The notes beneath the pieces were generated by a model. The model was not told the DNA's origin. It did no database searches and saw only the letters and a program-made list of their open reading frames with translations. Below, in pieces: positions 9,486 through 19,929 of a stretch of 64,000 nucleotides of DNA; the stretch's first letter is position 1, and each line of letters begins with the position of its first letter. A program made the translations under genes and the position numbers. Source of the DNA: Lucinisca nassula (lineage: Eukaryota > Mollusca > Bivalvia > Lucinida > Lucinidae); NCBI GenBank assembly GCA_963580285.1, contig OY757021.1, positions 97,206,149-97,270,148 on the forward strand, in the 5' to 3' direction.

Positions 9486-11157
9486 ACAAGACGGCCATGA
9501 TGGCACTTGATCGCTCACCTGATCCATAGAGTAACAAGTGGGCCCCGGGGAGGGCAATTATTAACCCTAGGGCTGTAATATGCATATTATTGAGAGAGGT
9601 CTAAAAAGGTGAAGTTTCATACCAAATATCAGCAATGGCTAAAATTTGAACAATCTTGGCAAAAGTCCACTAGATGAAGCTAAACTCCAAAAATAAAAGA
9701 CCTGGGCCTCGCGGTGTCAGAGAAGAAGATTTTTTTAAATATATTCCCTACATAAGCCTATGTAAAACCAAATGGCCCCGTGGCGGGGGCATTTTTGGCC
9801 TCACGGCTATAAGTTAAACAATCTTGAAAGAGGTCCACTAGATGAAGTTTCACACCAAATATCAAAGACCTGGGCCTTGCTGTTTCAGAGAAGATTTTCA
9901 AAGATTATCTCTATATAAATCTATGTAAAAATAAAGGGCCCCGGGGCTGGGGCATTTGTGGCTCAAGGGCTATAATTTAAACAATCTTGATAGAGGTCCA
10001 CTAGATAAAGCTCCATACCAAATATCAAAGACATGGGCCTTGCAGTTTCAGAGAAGAAAAATTTTAAAGATTTCCCTATATAAGACTGTGTAAAACCAAA
10101 GGGTCTCGGGGCGGGGGCATTTGTGGCCTTAAGGCTATAATTTGAATAATCTTGATAGAGGTCTGCTAGATAAAATTTCACACCAAATATCAAAGACCTG
10201 GGCCTTGTGGTTTCACAGAAGAAGATTTTTAAAGATTTTCCCTATATAAGTCTATGTAAAACCAAAGGGCCCCGGCGCGGGGGCAATTTTGGCCCAAGGG
10301 CTATAATTTGAACAATCTTGGTAGAGGTCCATAAGCTGAAGCTTCATTCCAAATATCAAAGACCTGGGCCTTGCGGTTTCAGAGAAGAAGATTTTTCAAG
10401 ATGTTCCCTATATAAGCCTATGTTAAAACCAAAGAGCCCGGGGCGGGGACATTTTTTGGCCCCAGCACTGTAATTTGAACAATCTTGGAAGGGGTCCAGT
10501 AGATGAAGCTTCATACCAGATAACAAAGACCTGGACCTTGCGGTTTCAGAGAAGAAGATTTTTAAAGATTTTCCCTATATAAGCCCATGTAAAACCAAAG
10601 GGTCCCGGGGCGGGGGCATTTTTGGCCCCAGCACTATAACTTGAACAATCTCAGTAGGGCTCTACTAGATGAAGCTTTATACCAAATATCAAAGACCTGG
10701 GCCTTGCGGTTTCAGAGAAGAAGATTTTTAAAGATTTTCCCTATATAATCCAATTTAAAACCAAAGGGCCCCGGGGCGGGGCATTTTTGCCCCAGCATTA
10801 TAATTTGTGCAATCTTGATAGGGGTCCCCTAGATGAAGCTTCATACCAAATAGCAAAGACCGGGGCCTTGCGGTTTCAGAGAAGAAGATTTTTTTAAGTT
10901 TTCGGTGAAAAAATAAATCTTTTTTTTTGGGCTCCTGTGACCTAGATGTGCAACGGACCGGAACCATTTGAACAACTTTGAAAGGGAACCATCTAAGGAT
11001 CATTCCTGTGAAGTTTGGTCAAAATCCGATCAGTGGTTTAGGAGAAGATGTCGTTTGAAGAAATTGTTTACGCACGCACGCAAGGACGCACGCACGGACG
11101 CACGACGGGCAAAAAGTGATCCCAAAAGCTCACCTCGTCACTACGTGACGGTGAGCT
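9486..11157 (+). mobile_element. D1: satellite-bearing mobile element (pearl/HINE-like)
   Basis: Left end ACAAG...GGCCATGATGGCAC followed by GATCGCTCACCTGATCCATA. The core has eight tandem units of about 165 bp, each containing GGGGC.GGGGGCATTTTTGGC, TTTGAACAATCTTGGTAGAG, AAATATCAAAGACCTGGGCC and TTTTCCCTATATAAG. The right part is unique: GGACCGGAACCATTTG, then ACGCACGC/ACGCACGG tetranucleotides (11073-11105). It closes with a terminal hairpin, AGCTCACC to GGTGAGCT (11127-11157). Same design as D2 (49906). The Helentron-like (HINE/pearl) assignment is inferred from architecture. No protein coding. Confidence 0.75.
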
Positions 11158-11700
11158 AAAAATGTTACGGACCGATGAACGCACGAACGGACAACGTTAA
11201 AGTGTACACTCCCCCCCACCCCTCCCTCCCTCCCCACCCACTAAACTTCATTTGATATTTCGTACCAAGTTTGACTAACATTCGTGAATTCTTAAATGAG
11301 ATAGGTTGTAGACAATGTTTTATGTGCCAAAAATTGATAGTTTTCGGAAGTTTAAAGTACATGTGCAAGTAACCAAATTCTAATCAAATCATTGATATGC
11401 TGCAATGTTATATTGTACGAGCCATGTTTGACTAAATTTTATCAATTCATTTATGAGATAGAGTGCAGACAAGAGCTAAAATAAGACCGTTTTGTTTTTG
11501 TTTTTGTATTTTGGCGGGGGAGGGAGTGGGCTGTGACCTTCAAAATAAAGTCATGATCACCAAACTCTAATCGGTTGCAATGATATATTGTACCATGTTT
11601 GATCACATTTCATCAATTCGTTCATGAAAACGACGCAAATGGGATCCATTCTCATCAAAAACAAAAACAATCTGCACATTCCCCACCATCTGCCATTGGT
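11158..11700 (-). repeat. G repeat array (diverged)
   Basis: Begins beside ACGCACGAACGGAC. Three diverged units carry TTGTACCAAGTTTGACTAA, ATGAGATAG..GCAGACAA and TGATCACCAAA-TCTAATC, the reverse complement of the G array at 22200-22711. A C-rich tract (11210-11236) lies inside. Confidence 0.6.
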
Positions 11701-11847
11701 GGGACTTACGCGTAAATATGTTTTGCTTGCCTAAGGATGTGATCCAACTCTGGATTGTATACCAAGAGCGATCGGAAATTTGTAGGAGCCTCGATTATGC
11801 TGAGTCCTTGGAAAGACTCTGTGGGAATCTGTCCATAAAATGTTCTT

Positions 11848-12118
11848 GTTGTGTTTGATTTGAATTTTAACGTCCCCGTCAACACTATTTAGGTAATTTT
11901 GGAGAAGTTGCTTCCAATTTTGTGCGACTTTTAACCGACATTGAGATGAAATGACATCGCAGTCCCTGCCGCTAGGGTTTACACGTATATGCATAGACGG
12001 GCAGACTCGCACCACCTTTGTCTAGGCAGGCTTAGACCTTCTAAGCGCTTTACCAGTACTCATTTGCGGTCGGTATCAGCTCTGCGTGGAAACATCATTC
12101 AGCCCAACCTATTTCTAA
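11848..12118 (-). mobile_element. SINE B copy
   Basis: TTAACGTCCCCGTCAACACT tail on the left. AAGCGCTTTACCAGTACTCA and AGCTCTGCGTGGAAACATCA on the right. The 5' end is truncated just past CAGCCCAACCTATTTCT. Confidence 0.87.
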
Positions 12119-12324
12119 AAGCATGTTCTTAAAATGTTGAAAAACGGACTTTACAAGGGTATAGGGTCATTACTCTTATTTTCAATCACATTACGAATGA
12201 GTGAGTGTTCGAGTTTTACTTCCACCAACAGCTTTAGGTTATATGGAGACGGATCCTCGGTTTAAAGACTCATCCGAAAGTCTGGTGAAGCCCGGGGTCG
12301 GTCCTGCGATCCCTGGTTTGTTCA
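12119..12324. other. No recognisable feature
   Basis: Short unique-looking spacer between a SINE B and a run of FB MITEs. Confidence 0.4.
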
Positions 12325-12562
12325 CATTCCGACAACATACCCGTGCGACAAAGTGTATTTTCACATCTCCAGCCGGGCTTGTTTTCTGATGAAAGGCCTT
12401 GATAATGTTCTTATTTATACTTCTAAGGTTGTGTGTGCTCGTTAGAACCGCAATGAGGCGGTTCTAACGGGAACCCACAACACAGCAGAAATAAGGACGC
12501 TCATGTATACCCAAGAAAACCCAGTTTTCTCCATATAAAGTGGGGTTACAGGGGACGTTCAT
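12325..12562 (+). mobile_element. FB2 MITE, degenerate ends
   Basis: CATTCCGACAACATACCCGTG terminus, central GAACCGCAATGAGGCGGTTC, then AACCCAGTTTTCTCCATATA and GTGGGGTTACAGGGG. The right terminus is lost after CGTTCATTTG. Confidence 0.8.
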
Positions 12563-12614
12563 TTGTTGAAAACATAAATTTGTCGTGCTCGTATGCATTG
12601 CCTGAAGAAGCATC

Positions 12615-12894
12615 CATCACGTGACCAAGTCCGTGAAACGAAGACCCCCCTACACCCCACTTTATACTCGTACAGAGAAAACTGGGGTTTACGGGGTATT
12701 TGTTTTTCTTATTTCTGCTCCAGTACATAGGTTGTGGGTACTCGTTAGAACCGCCTCACCGAGGCGGTTCTAACGAGCACCCTCAACCTATGTTTTGAAC
12801 ATTGATAACAAAACTATCAAGGATTTTCATCAGTAAATTAGCCATATTGGAGATGTATAAATTCACTATGTCGCACGGGTGAGTTATTGTTATA
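12615..12894 (-). mobile_element. FB2 MITE, near-complete
   Basis: CATCACGTGACCAAGTCCGTG start, central GAACCGCCTCACCGAGGCGG perfect stem, and a GTCGCACGGGTGAGTTATTG terminus slightly decayed. A CTCGTA insertion splits the CTATATA arm. Confidence 0.9.
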
Positions 12895-12926
12895 TACCAT
12901 CTATGTTTGCAGCAATAAATAACAAG

Positions 12927-13171
12927 CATTACGAAAACACACCTATACAAATGCATTGTAAACTTGACCGCCGAAAAAGATGAAAAATTGTGATATTTTT
13001 CTGTGATATATTTCTAATTTCTGCTTAAAATATAGATTGTGTTTACGCGTTAGAACTGCCTCATCGAGTTCCCACAATCTATATTTTAGAGCAGAAATAA
13101 GAAAAATAAGGTAAACTCCTGTAAACGCCACTTTTACTATATAAAAGAGGGGTTCAAGGGGGTCAAAATTA
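12927..13171 (+). mobile_element. FB1 MITE, hairpin and right end shortened
   Basis: CATTACGAAAACACACCTAT start, TTGACCGCCGAAAAAGATGA arm. The hairpin has lost most of its right stem (CTGCCTCATCGAGTTCCC). It stops at GGGGGTCAAAATTA without the terminal GGCGTG. Confidence 0.85.
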
Positions 13172-13318
13172 ACAATTCCTTATTTCTTAACACCTCTCTA
13201 AACCCACTTTATGTACAGAAAGGTGAGTATTATGAGGTTATTCACTAGGTTCCTTATGTTTTGCACGAAAACATAAATAAGAATTTCTCCTAGTCCAGCT
13301 TCCTTCAAACGTCAACTT

Positions 13319-13599
13319 CATCACGTGACCAAGTCCTTGAAATGAACACCCCTCTACACCCCACTTTATATAGAGAAAACTGGGGTTTCCGGGGGGTATA
13401 CATTATTTTTCTTATTTCTTCTCCAAGACATTGGTTGTTGGTACTCGTTAGAACCGCCTCATCGAGGCGGTTCTAGAGAGCACCTACAACCTATGTTTGA
13501 AGTACAAATAAGAAAAAGATCACACATTCTCATCCGAAAATTCACCATTTTGGCGATTTAAAAGAATATATTTTGTTGCACGGATGTGTTATCGTAATG
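13319..13599 (-). mobile_element. FB2 MITE, complete
   Basis: CATCACGTGACCAAGTCCTTG to TTGCACGGATGTGTTATCGTAATG, with central stem GAACCGCCTCATCGAGGCGG. A complete 281-bp member. Confidence 0.92.
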
Positions 13600-13609
13600 T
13601 GATATTAAC

Positions 13610-13940
13610 GAGGTACTGTGACGGCAAGAGGGCAGGTCAGATGTATCACGCTCGTCAGAGAATGAGATGCTGTGCTCTTAATTAACACATATTTAAAAAA
13701 AAACATAATCGAAAGCCCACTTTGTGACTGCGGAACTGTCGAAACTACTCAACATTTTCTATTTTTCTACACACGATACACACATCTACGACAAGAGCTC
13801 TACAGTGAAATACGTCAGCCGTCTCTTAACGAACGTGTGTTTGGTAATCACGATTTATCGGATGCTAACAACAAGCAAATAGTCTTTGTCGTTCAAGAAT
13901 TCTTAATCAAAATTAAACTTTTCGAAATAAACTAACAAAC
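13610..13940 (+). pseudogene. LINE (CR1/Jockey-like) ORF2 C-terminal fragment
   Basis: The C-terminal region of non-LTR reverse transcriptase proteins is recognisable: IIESPLCDCGTVETTQHFLF (Cys-Cys-His zinc-like motif after the RT) and RYTHLRQELYSEI. The preceding RMRCCALN..HL sits in another frame with a stop, so there is a frameshift at the A run near 13687. The reading ends at 13935 and 3'UTR-like sequence follows. Non-functional relic; which LINE clade is uncertain. Confidence 0.75.
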
Positions 13941-14025
13941 TCCAGTGATTATTGCAAACCAATTATATAAAGACATACCTACTGATACATGTAGCTATTG
14001 CATCCGGAATTCTACTCAACAAGAC

Positions 14026-14311
14026 CATTACGAAACACGCCTATACAAATACATTGCCACTTTTATCGCCGATAAATTGAAAATTTTATGATGAAAAGTT
14101 GAGGTATTTTTCTTATTTCTGCTCAAAATATAGAAATATAGATCGTGGGCACTCGTTAGAGCCGCCTCGTCGAGGCGGTTCTGATGAGTACCCACATTCT
14201 CTATTTTAAAGCAGAAATTAGAAAATAAGGTATACCCCCGGAAACCCCAGTTTTACCATATAAAAGTGGGGTTCAAGGGGGTCAAAATCATATAGGCATG
14301 TTTTCGTGATG
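14026..14311 (+). mobile_element. FB1 MITE, complete
   Basis: CATTACGAAACACGCCTATA start, central GAGCCGCCTCGTCGAGGCGG, and right terminus GGCATGTTTTCGTGATG. It probably interrupts the 3' region of the LINE fragment upstream: LINE-like 3'UTR sequence with AATAAATAAACG continues to about 14565. Confidence 0.9.
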
Positions 14312-14574
14312 GGTTTCTCAATACCACAGTTTTTCAATATCATTAATGGTATTCTTTACTAAAGGATTTATGTTATACTAGACCTCTAGTCTAACTTAGC
14401 CGGACATACGGCATTGCAGCACCTTCATTTAGTCATTGTACTTTTGGCCTATGACCTTTGGTAAAAATGGGAGACAGACTTCCATAAGACCATTGTATAA
14501 CATTGTCTTTTTAGAGTTAGTTCATTCTATGTATTTTATAGAATATACAAATAAATAAACGTTTAAACTAAACA
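14312..14574 (+). repeat. Probable LINE 3'UTR continuation
   Basis: No ORF. It ends in an A-rich AATATACAAATAAATAAACG tract. Linked to the 13610 LINE fragment only by position and ending, so tentative. Confidence 0.35.
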
Positions 14575-14765
14575 TAAATTGGTACTTGTTAGAATCGCCT
14601 CATTGAACCGTTTATAACTAGCACCTACAATCAATATTTCAACATAAACTGTTGGCACACGTTAGACTCGCCTCATTCATGCGGTTCTAACGAGCACCTA
14701 CAATGTATATATGGGCTAGAAACATGAAAAATATCAAATAGTTTTATCTGAAAAATGCTAGTTGT
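14575..14765. mobile_element. Two degenerate FB core fragments
   Basis: Two successive decayed hairpin cores: TTGTTAGAATCGCCTCATTG...TATAACTAGCACC and GTTAGACTCGCCTCATTCAT...GCGGTTCTAACGAGCACC. An FB2-like left arm remnant (TATCAAATAGTTTTATCTGA) follows. Confidence 0.6.
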
Positions 14766-14865
14766 AGAAAAAAAAACTAGAAAGAAAAGGTCAACCAGGA
14801 AAGTCCACAATCAATGAACGCGGCCATCTAAAGAAAGTAAGCGAAATGGAGGCACACGCACGAAC

Positions 14866-14890
14866 GCACACACGCACGCACGCATACACA
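14866..14890. repeat. Short (CACG/CACA)n microsatellite
   Basis: CACACGCACGCACGCATACA-type simple repeat. Confidence 0.8.
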
Positions 14891-14980
14891 CAAATAAGAC
14901 GAAACATTTACCAAAGGCACAAAGCCAATAAACAAATAAGACACGGGAAAAGAACACCTACGCCCGTTTACATTCAATTC

Positions 14981-15261
14981 CATCACGAAAACACGCCTAA
15001 ATATTTCTGACCTCTTGAACCCCACTTTATATAGTAAAACTGCATGGGTTTACAGGGGTAAACCTTATTTTTCTTGTCCCTGCTCTAAAATATAGATTGT
15101 GGGTATTCGTTAGAACCGCCTTGATGAGGCGGTTCTAACGAGTACCCACAATCTATATTTTCAGCAGAAATAAGAACAATATTACAATTTTTCATGTAAA
15201 ATTTTTCAATTTTTCGGCGGTAAAGTCCACAATGTATTTGTATAGGCGTGCTATGGTAATG
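14981..15261 (-). mobile_element. FB1 MITE just downstream of a splice donor
   Basis: CATCACGAAAACACGCCTAA to TATAGGCGTGCTATGGTAATG, with central GAACCGCC TTGATGAGGCGGTTC. Read on the minus strand it begins 38 bases past the predicted donor of the PAN-like exon, so it lies in the first coding intron. If splicing failed, the reading frame would run into the MITE. Confidence 0.92.
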
Positions 15262-15299
15262 GCACACTGGTGTTTTAGGAAAATGATGACATGTCTTAC

Positions 15300-15588
15300 C
15301 GTTTAACGCATAATAAACCCAGTTAGCGTCTATAATCATGTTTCCTGCGACGTCAGAGTGACAAATTTCACTAAACTGACACTCTCCCGATTCCATATTG
15401 TAGTTAGCTGCACGGCAACTCGTTTCCTGTCTGCACAAGGCATTGCAATGCACGGCGCTGTCTGAGGCCATTGTTTTGTATGTAATGAGTATCCTCTCAC
15501 CATGGTGTTTGAGTAGATGGACACCCTCGCCTGCACAGGACTGACAGCAGAGTAGAACTGAGGCGAGAGCAATACTCACAAAGATCAT
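15300..15588 (-). CDS. Secreted PAN/Apple-like protein, first coding exon
   Basis: 96 codons plus one base. Residues 1-19 are a signal peptide (MIFVSIALASVLLCCQSCAG). Residues 25-96 form a PAN/Apple-like module with cysteines at 48, 52, 58, 70 and 76 (HCNALCRQETSC, SGECQFSEIC), close to the family pattern C...C.....C.......C. The exon probably starts at 15606, behind the acceptor TTTGTTTTCTAG, and has an in-frame stop upstream of the ATG. The donor is CG|GTAAGACA (intron from 15299), so the exon ends in phase 1. Downstream exons lie at lower coordinates and were not found. PAN modules bind proteins or carbohydrates in extracellular proteins; the exact family is not identified. Same phase as the exon at 48701. 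Confidence 0.78.
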
Positions 15589-15630
15589 TGGTGTGGCATT
15601 AAAAACCTAGAAAACAAATCAAAGCACTGA

Positions 15631-16871
15631 TAAACACGAACTTGGGCCCGAGACGGCGGAGGCCGTCACACTATACTATATGTTGTATGTACAGAATAAA
15701 CAAAAATCACAAAATATAATCTACAAGCACAACCTTGCAGGTACAAAAACTGTCCTAACCAGCATAAGAGAGCGGGTGGGCTTGCCCCAAAACGGACAAC
15801 ACCATCTTTAAAGCACAAGAAAAACAAACACGACAGGTCCATGGCGGGGCGAGCACATCTGCCCGCATATATACTCAATAAGCTGGGGGCACAGACCAAA
15901 TAATGTAAAAATGTACATACGTTACAAAAATATGCAAAAATCAAACAAAAAAAAAATAAAAAACAAAAATACCAATATCAAAATTGATACAAAAAGCGTA
16001 GACGACATCCATAGACATGGTGCTGGCGTGAGGGTGTAGATGCGGCTGAAGCTACAAGCTAGAAGAAAGAAATGGATGGACTCTACAATTTTGTGGTGCA
16101 AATAAGCACCACAAAATGGCTAAAAAACTTTGTCTCGAATCCCCTGATTGAATATAAGGTGCATAACACGTAACATGGAAACGTGTATAGCAATCTTTAG
16201 AAACGTCTTCCAAATCGCAATGAAACTTTCAAACAAAATTAACTGCTAAACGATCCCCTTAATGATAGGTTCAAACTCGGAGCCTACCCTGTTACACAAA
16301 ACAACCCACACCCCTTTGCGGCAAACCGCAAAAACCCAAGGCACAGCACTGCTATAACTTAAACGCAGTGCAATCACGTAGCCAAACCTTTAGAATGGAG
16401 TTCCAAATTACTACAACTAAACTATGTTGCACAAAAACAAAGGCTCACATTGGAACTGTGCAACATATCCACAGCCCTTGAAATATGAAGCACGCCTAGC
16501 CCAGAAACTCCTACATTTAAAGATGCCCTTTAGCGACAGGACACATGCACTCCTGAAGCAAACTGGAAGACAAAATATAAGCCCCACCGAGACCTGGAAA
16601 GGTCACGGCACCGTTTCACAAACCTCTCAGGACGGAGCTCGGCGATTGGCTACAGGGCAAGGGGATGCCCGTGGGCTCAGAGACACCTGAGACGTGAGAC
16701 GACAAACATGGACGGACGGGGCTGGAGCCGAGCGATGGTCTCCCTGTTCACCGGCAACGGGGAATAGGGGTACCACCGAACGGCTACGGTGTAGTGCCAG
16801 CATGGATTCGTTCCCTGGGACCCCACCAGCTGACGACCCGCGACACGGGGAAACTGGAAAACAACAACAAC
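15631..16871 (+). mobile_element. 1.24-kb retroposon-like block with (AAC)n tail
   Basis: Flanked by the direct repeat AAAGCACTGA (15621-15630 and 16872-16881) and ending in (AAC)n just before the right copy. That is the arrangement of a non-LTR retroposed sequence: target duplication plus simple 3' tail. It is visibly GC-richer than its surroundings, especially 16600-16860. No recognisable reverse transcriptase or host domain was found in either strand; short readings at 16424 and 16627 are unconvincing. It could be a 5'-truncated LINE 3' part, a retrocopied RNA, or chance repeats. It lies in the probable 5' intron of the PAN-like gene. Confidence 0.45.
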
Positions 16872-16897
16872 AAAGCACTGACAGCACTACTAGTTCG

Positions 16898-17476
16898 CAT
16901 CCCGAAAACACACCTATATAATTTTGACGCCTTTAAAGCCCGTTTGTATATAGTAAAACTAGGCTTTGTTTGTTTGTTTGATTGAGGTGTAACGTCCCCG
17001 TCATCACTGTAAAAGTCATTTTGGAGACGTTGCTTCCAATTTTGTGGGACTTTTACCCGACATTGAGATGAACTGACATCTCAAGCCCTGTCGCCCAATG
17101 ACACCAATAGGATTTATTAGCATGGACGGTCCGCCTCGCACCGCGGTTCCTGGACAGGCTTAGATCCTCTAAACGGTTTACCAGTACTGGTGTGCTGGCC
17201 GGAATCAGCTCTGCGTGGAAGCATCATGCAGCCGATATATTTCTTCAAGCCCCTATGGGCGGGGGCCAAAAACTAGGGTTTACATGGGTACATACTATTT
17301 CTACTATAAACATAATTATGGTTCTCATTAGAACCGCCTCGTTAGGTGGTTGTAACAATTACATACAAGCCATGTTTTGAGCAGAAATAAGACAAATATC
17401 CGAATTTTTCATTATCTGAAACTTTTTTTTGATGGTCAAATTTTCAATATATTTGAATTGGCGTGTTTTCGCCATG
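16898..17476 (-). mobile_element. FB1 MITE interrupted by SINE B
   Basis: Left end CATCCCGAAAACACACCTAT...GTATATAGTAAAACTAGG (to 16963). Right part resumes at 17269 with AAAACTAGGGTTTACATGGG, a decayed core (GAACCGCCTCGTTAGGTGGT), and end GGCGTGTTTTCGCCATG. AAAACTAGG is duplicated around the SINE. Confidence 0.85.
16964..17268 (-). mobile_element. SINE B inside an FB1 MITE
   Basis: Tail TTTGTTTGTTTGATTGAGG left, 5' end CCCCTATGGGCGGGGGCC right. Target duplication AAAACTAGG at 16955-16963 and 17269-17277. The SINE is therefore younger than the MITE it split. Confidence 0.92.
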
Positions 17477-17490
17477 GATTGTCTCTGAAT

Positions 17491-17530
17491 CATCACGAAA
17501 ACACGCCTATATAATTTTGACCCCCTTATT
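17491..17530 (-). mobile_element. FB1 terminus fragment
   Basis: CATCACGAAAACACGCCTAT then ATAATTTTGACCCCCTT; nothing else of the element remains. Confidence 0.7.
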
Positions 17531-17732
17531 ACAATTTACAAATGATAAGTTTTGTCATTTTACTTTCCAGTCCAAGTAGTGCACAAAATAATGAGTGCTG
17601 AGTGCAGGCTCAAGCATTTTGTAAAAGCTATTGCTTGTAAAACACAAAATTTAGATCTTTGCATATACAATGCTGTCTGCCTTAGATGTAGTAAGTATTA
17701 AAAGCATTCAAGTTGGATGACACATCTATTTA
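17531..17732. other. No recognisable feature
   Basis: AT-rich spacer before a TTAA-flanked MITE. Confidence 0.4.
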
Positions 17733-17930
17733 TTAACCATTTTTGTTCCAAATGGAATCTTCCTACTTATATACAGCAGGAGTCCTTTTCATTTAGGGGT
17801 GACAGGTTGTGTTTTCATCAAAATTTATACGGGAAACGACTGACCTTTTAGCAAACAGTGGAGACCCTGATCAGACTCCACATTTATGCCAGGGTATCCG
17901 TTTTGGGGTTTCTGGTACCAAATGGGTTAA
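17733..17930 (+). mobile_element. Q MITE, complete, TTAA-flanked
   Basis: TTAACCATTTTTGTTCCAAA to TGGTACCAAATGGGTTAA: terminal inverted repeats bordered by TTAA on both sides, the target signature of piggyBac-like transposons. No coding capacity. Internal GATCAGACTCC...; the GC palindrome of other copies is decayed here. Confidence 0.82.
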
Positions 17931-17964
17931 CCAAAAGAAGTACAAATCGATCTCTTCGCTTTAA

Positions 17965-18480
17965 AGACGAACAAAATTCAATAGAATAATACAGGCTACA
18001 CGATGTGGGCGACTGCACGTCGCTACATTCACAAGATGACCTGGATAGCCTAGCACGTTGTAAGGGCGTTTGACAGATGAAGTTCAGTGTGATCCATGGC
18101 TTTCTATGAGGGTGTCATGGCACCTTCCGGCCAAGCAGATTATGTTTGACTGCTCACTACACCAGCGCACACTGGAAAAAGTTCAACCCGCTAAATATCA
18201 TGTTATCACCTCCATTGACAACCTTGTTTGGGGTCAGCACATTTCCGAGAAACATTCAAAGCAACAAACTGATTTTAGACATAATTCGGCTTATATACAG
18301 GCTGTTGCTTACAAAACATTGGTTCGCCCTCAACTTGTGTATGCATCACCTGTTTGGCATCCCTATGATCAAGCTCAGATTCAGCAGGTTCAGAAGGTGC
18401 ACTTGACCGACTTGATGAACCTGTCAGCAATGGTGGAACAAAAGCCGTGTGGGAGATATGTTTAGTGAGCCTGGAAGCTC
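17965..18480 (+). pseudogene. LINE reverse-transcriptase C-terminal fragment
   Basis: In broken frames the typical thumb/C-terminal RT pattern is visible: DDLDSLARC, LHQRTLEKVQPAKYHVITSI, DNLVWGQHISE, then AYKTLVRPQLVYASPVWHPY and QVQKV. The motif AYK.LVRP.LEYAS.VW is diagnostic of CR1/Jockey-group LINEs. The longest open part is 18070-18465. 5'-truncated and mutated. Confidence 0.8.
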
Positions 18481-18535
18481 TTCGTAGGCTATCCCCGTTT
18501 ATCTTCTTTTATGAGATCCACTCCGTTATTATTTA

Positions 18536-18838
18536 TTTTGTTTTTGTTTTTTAAATGAGACTTTACGTACCTGTCAACACTATTTAGGTAATTTTGAAGA
18601 CGTTGCGTCCGGTTTTGATTGAATTTTACCCGACATTGAGATGAAATGACATCTCAAGCCTGCCGCCCAAGAAACCGCTAGGGTTTATAACTAGGGACGA
18701 ACTGAATTGCATCACTTTTCCGGGACAGGCTTAGACCTTCTAAACGGTTTATCAGTATCCATGTTGCTCGGTTTCAGCTCTCCGCTGAAACACCATGCAG
18801 TCCAATATACTTCTTAAAACCCCGGTAAGCGGGGGCCA
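18536..18838 (-). mobile_element. SINE B copy
   Basis: CCTGTCAACACTATTTAGGT tail side, AAACGGTTTATCAGTATCCA centre, CCCCGGTAAGCGGGGGCC 5' end. Diverged. Confidence 0.85.
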
Positions 18839-19297
18839 AGATACACTCTGGTATAGTGCCTCTTAGAAAGAAAGAAACATGTACTTAGTTTAAACAATAG
18901 TTTATTAGTTATCATATACAATCATATAAGTAAACAAAATGCAAAAAAGGATTAGATGACAAGATTCCTTTATTGTATTGTTTATACTTGACCATCTATG
19001 ACGGTTTCAACACAAACAAGAACATGAAACTTAAACAGCATGCAAACCATGTCTACAGTGATGCCCTGTAAACTTTCTATCCTAGTGGAATAGTCTGGGC
19101 TCTTCTAAGGTAGATTTCAAAACTGCAGAGGAGTTTTAAGTCCATATGGGCTTTAAGCATGCCTACATTCAACAGATTGTAAATAATTTAAGTGTAAATG
19201 TAAGACAGAACTGTCCATTAAACAATCATTATTGGCTTTATCCAGTGTGTATAAAACATACAGCATAATATGAAATCTTGTAGGAAATAATCGAATT
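18839..19297. other. No recognisable feature
   Basis: AT-rich sequence with no ORF or known repeat. Confidence 0.45.
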
Positions 19298-19502
19298 CAT
19301 CACGAAAACACGCTTATATAATTTTATCCCCCTTGAGCCCCACTTTTATATAGTAAAACTGGGGTTTACAGGGGTAAATCTTATTTTCTTATCTCTGCTC
19401 TAAAGCAGAAATAAGAAGAATGTTACAATTTTTCATCATAACAATTTCGTTCTTGCGGCGGTAGTGTTTACAATGCATTTGTATAGGAGTGTTTTCGTAA
19501 TG
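19298..19502 (-). mobile_element. FB1 MITE lacking its central hairpin
   Basis: CATCACGAAAACACGCTTAT to TATAGGAGTGTTTTCGTAATG, but the centre is only TCTGCTCTAAAGCAGAAATAA. About 75 bp of palindrome has been deleted exactly across the stem. Confidence 0.9.
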
Positions 19503-19929
19503 TTAAATTTCATCACGATTTAGTTAGTTATAACTCAGTTACATGTTATAGTTGGGCCCCGTCAAGCGATTTTGATACTTATCGCCTATGCGAGCAGCGA
19601 ATGTTCAGGCGAGCCTGCGCATCCGCGCAGTCTCGCCAGAACCTTCGCTGCTCGCTCATACGAGCAGTGAATCAAGAGGAACCTTTAGACAGAAAGCCAT
19701 ATCCCTGGCCCCTCTGAATGGCAGGGCATGCGCAGTTAAAATTTGTCATGACGGAATGCTCGAAGACACAAATTCGCTTGGCGGGGCTCAGTTTATGGCG
19801 GTTTACTGAAGGTATGCACATGCATAGTGTAGATACCTAAGGATATAGTGTAGGTGGCCTGGGCAGTGTCATGCGGTTATTATGTTTGTACGCAGGCCGT
19901 TCAATTTGTTTCTGGCTTACATGCTTTGA
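19503..19929. repeat. GC-rich stem-loop region
   Basis: Contains a strong inverted repeat at 19591-19654: CGAGCAGCGAA...GGCGAG..CTGCGC, loop ATCC, GCGCAG.CTCGCC...TTCGCTGCTCG. CGAGCAGTGAA repeats at 19670. No gene supported; the open reading at 19588 is over the palindrome. Confidence 0.6.

Noticed and set aside
8541..11157. CRISPR-like array from regular spacing in H and D
   Set aside because: Whole units of 165-189 bp are repeated with no unique spacers; these are eukaryotic satellites.
15085..15299. Continuation of the PAN reading frame into the FB1 MITE as normal protein
   Set aside because: A good splice donor lies at the end of the PAN module and the rest is MITE sequence; kept only as a read-through possibility.
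16424..16921. Protein-coding gene in the GC-richer block
   Set aside because: Readings on both strands overlap, start and stop arbitrarily, show no domain, and the block has retroposon-like borders.
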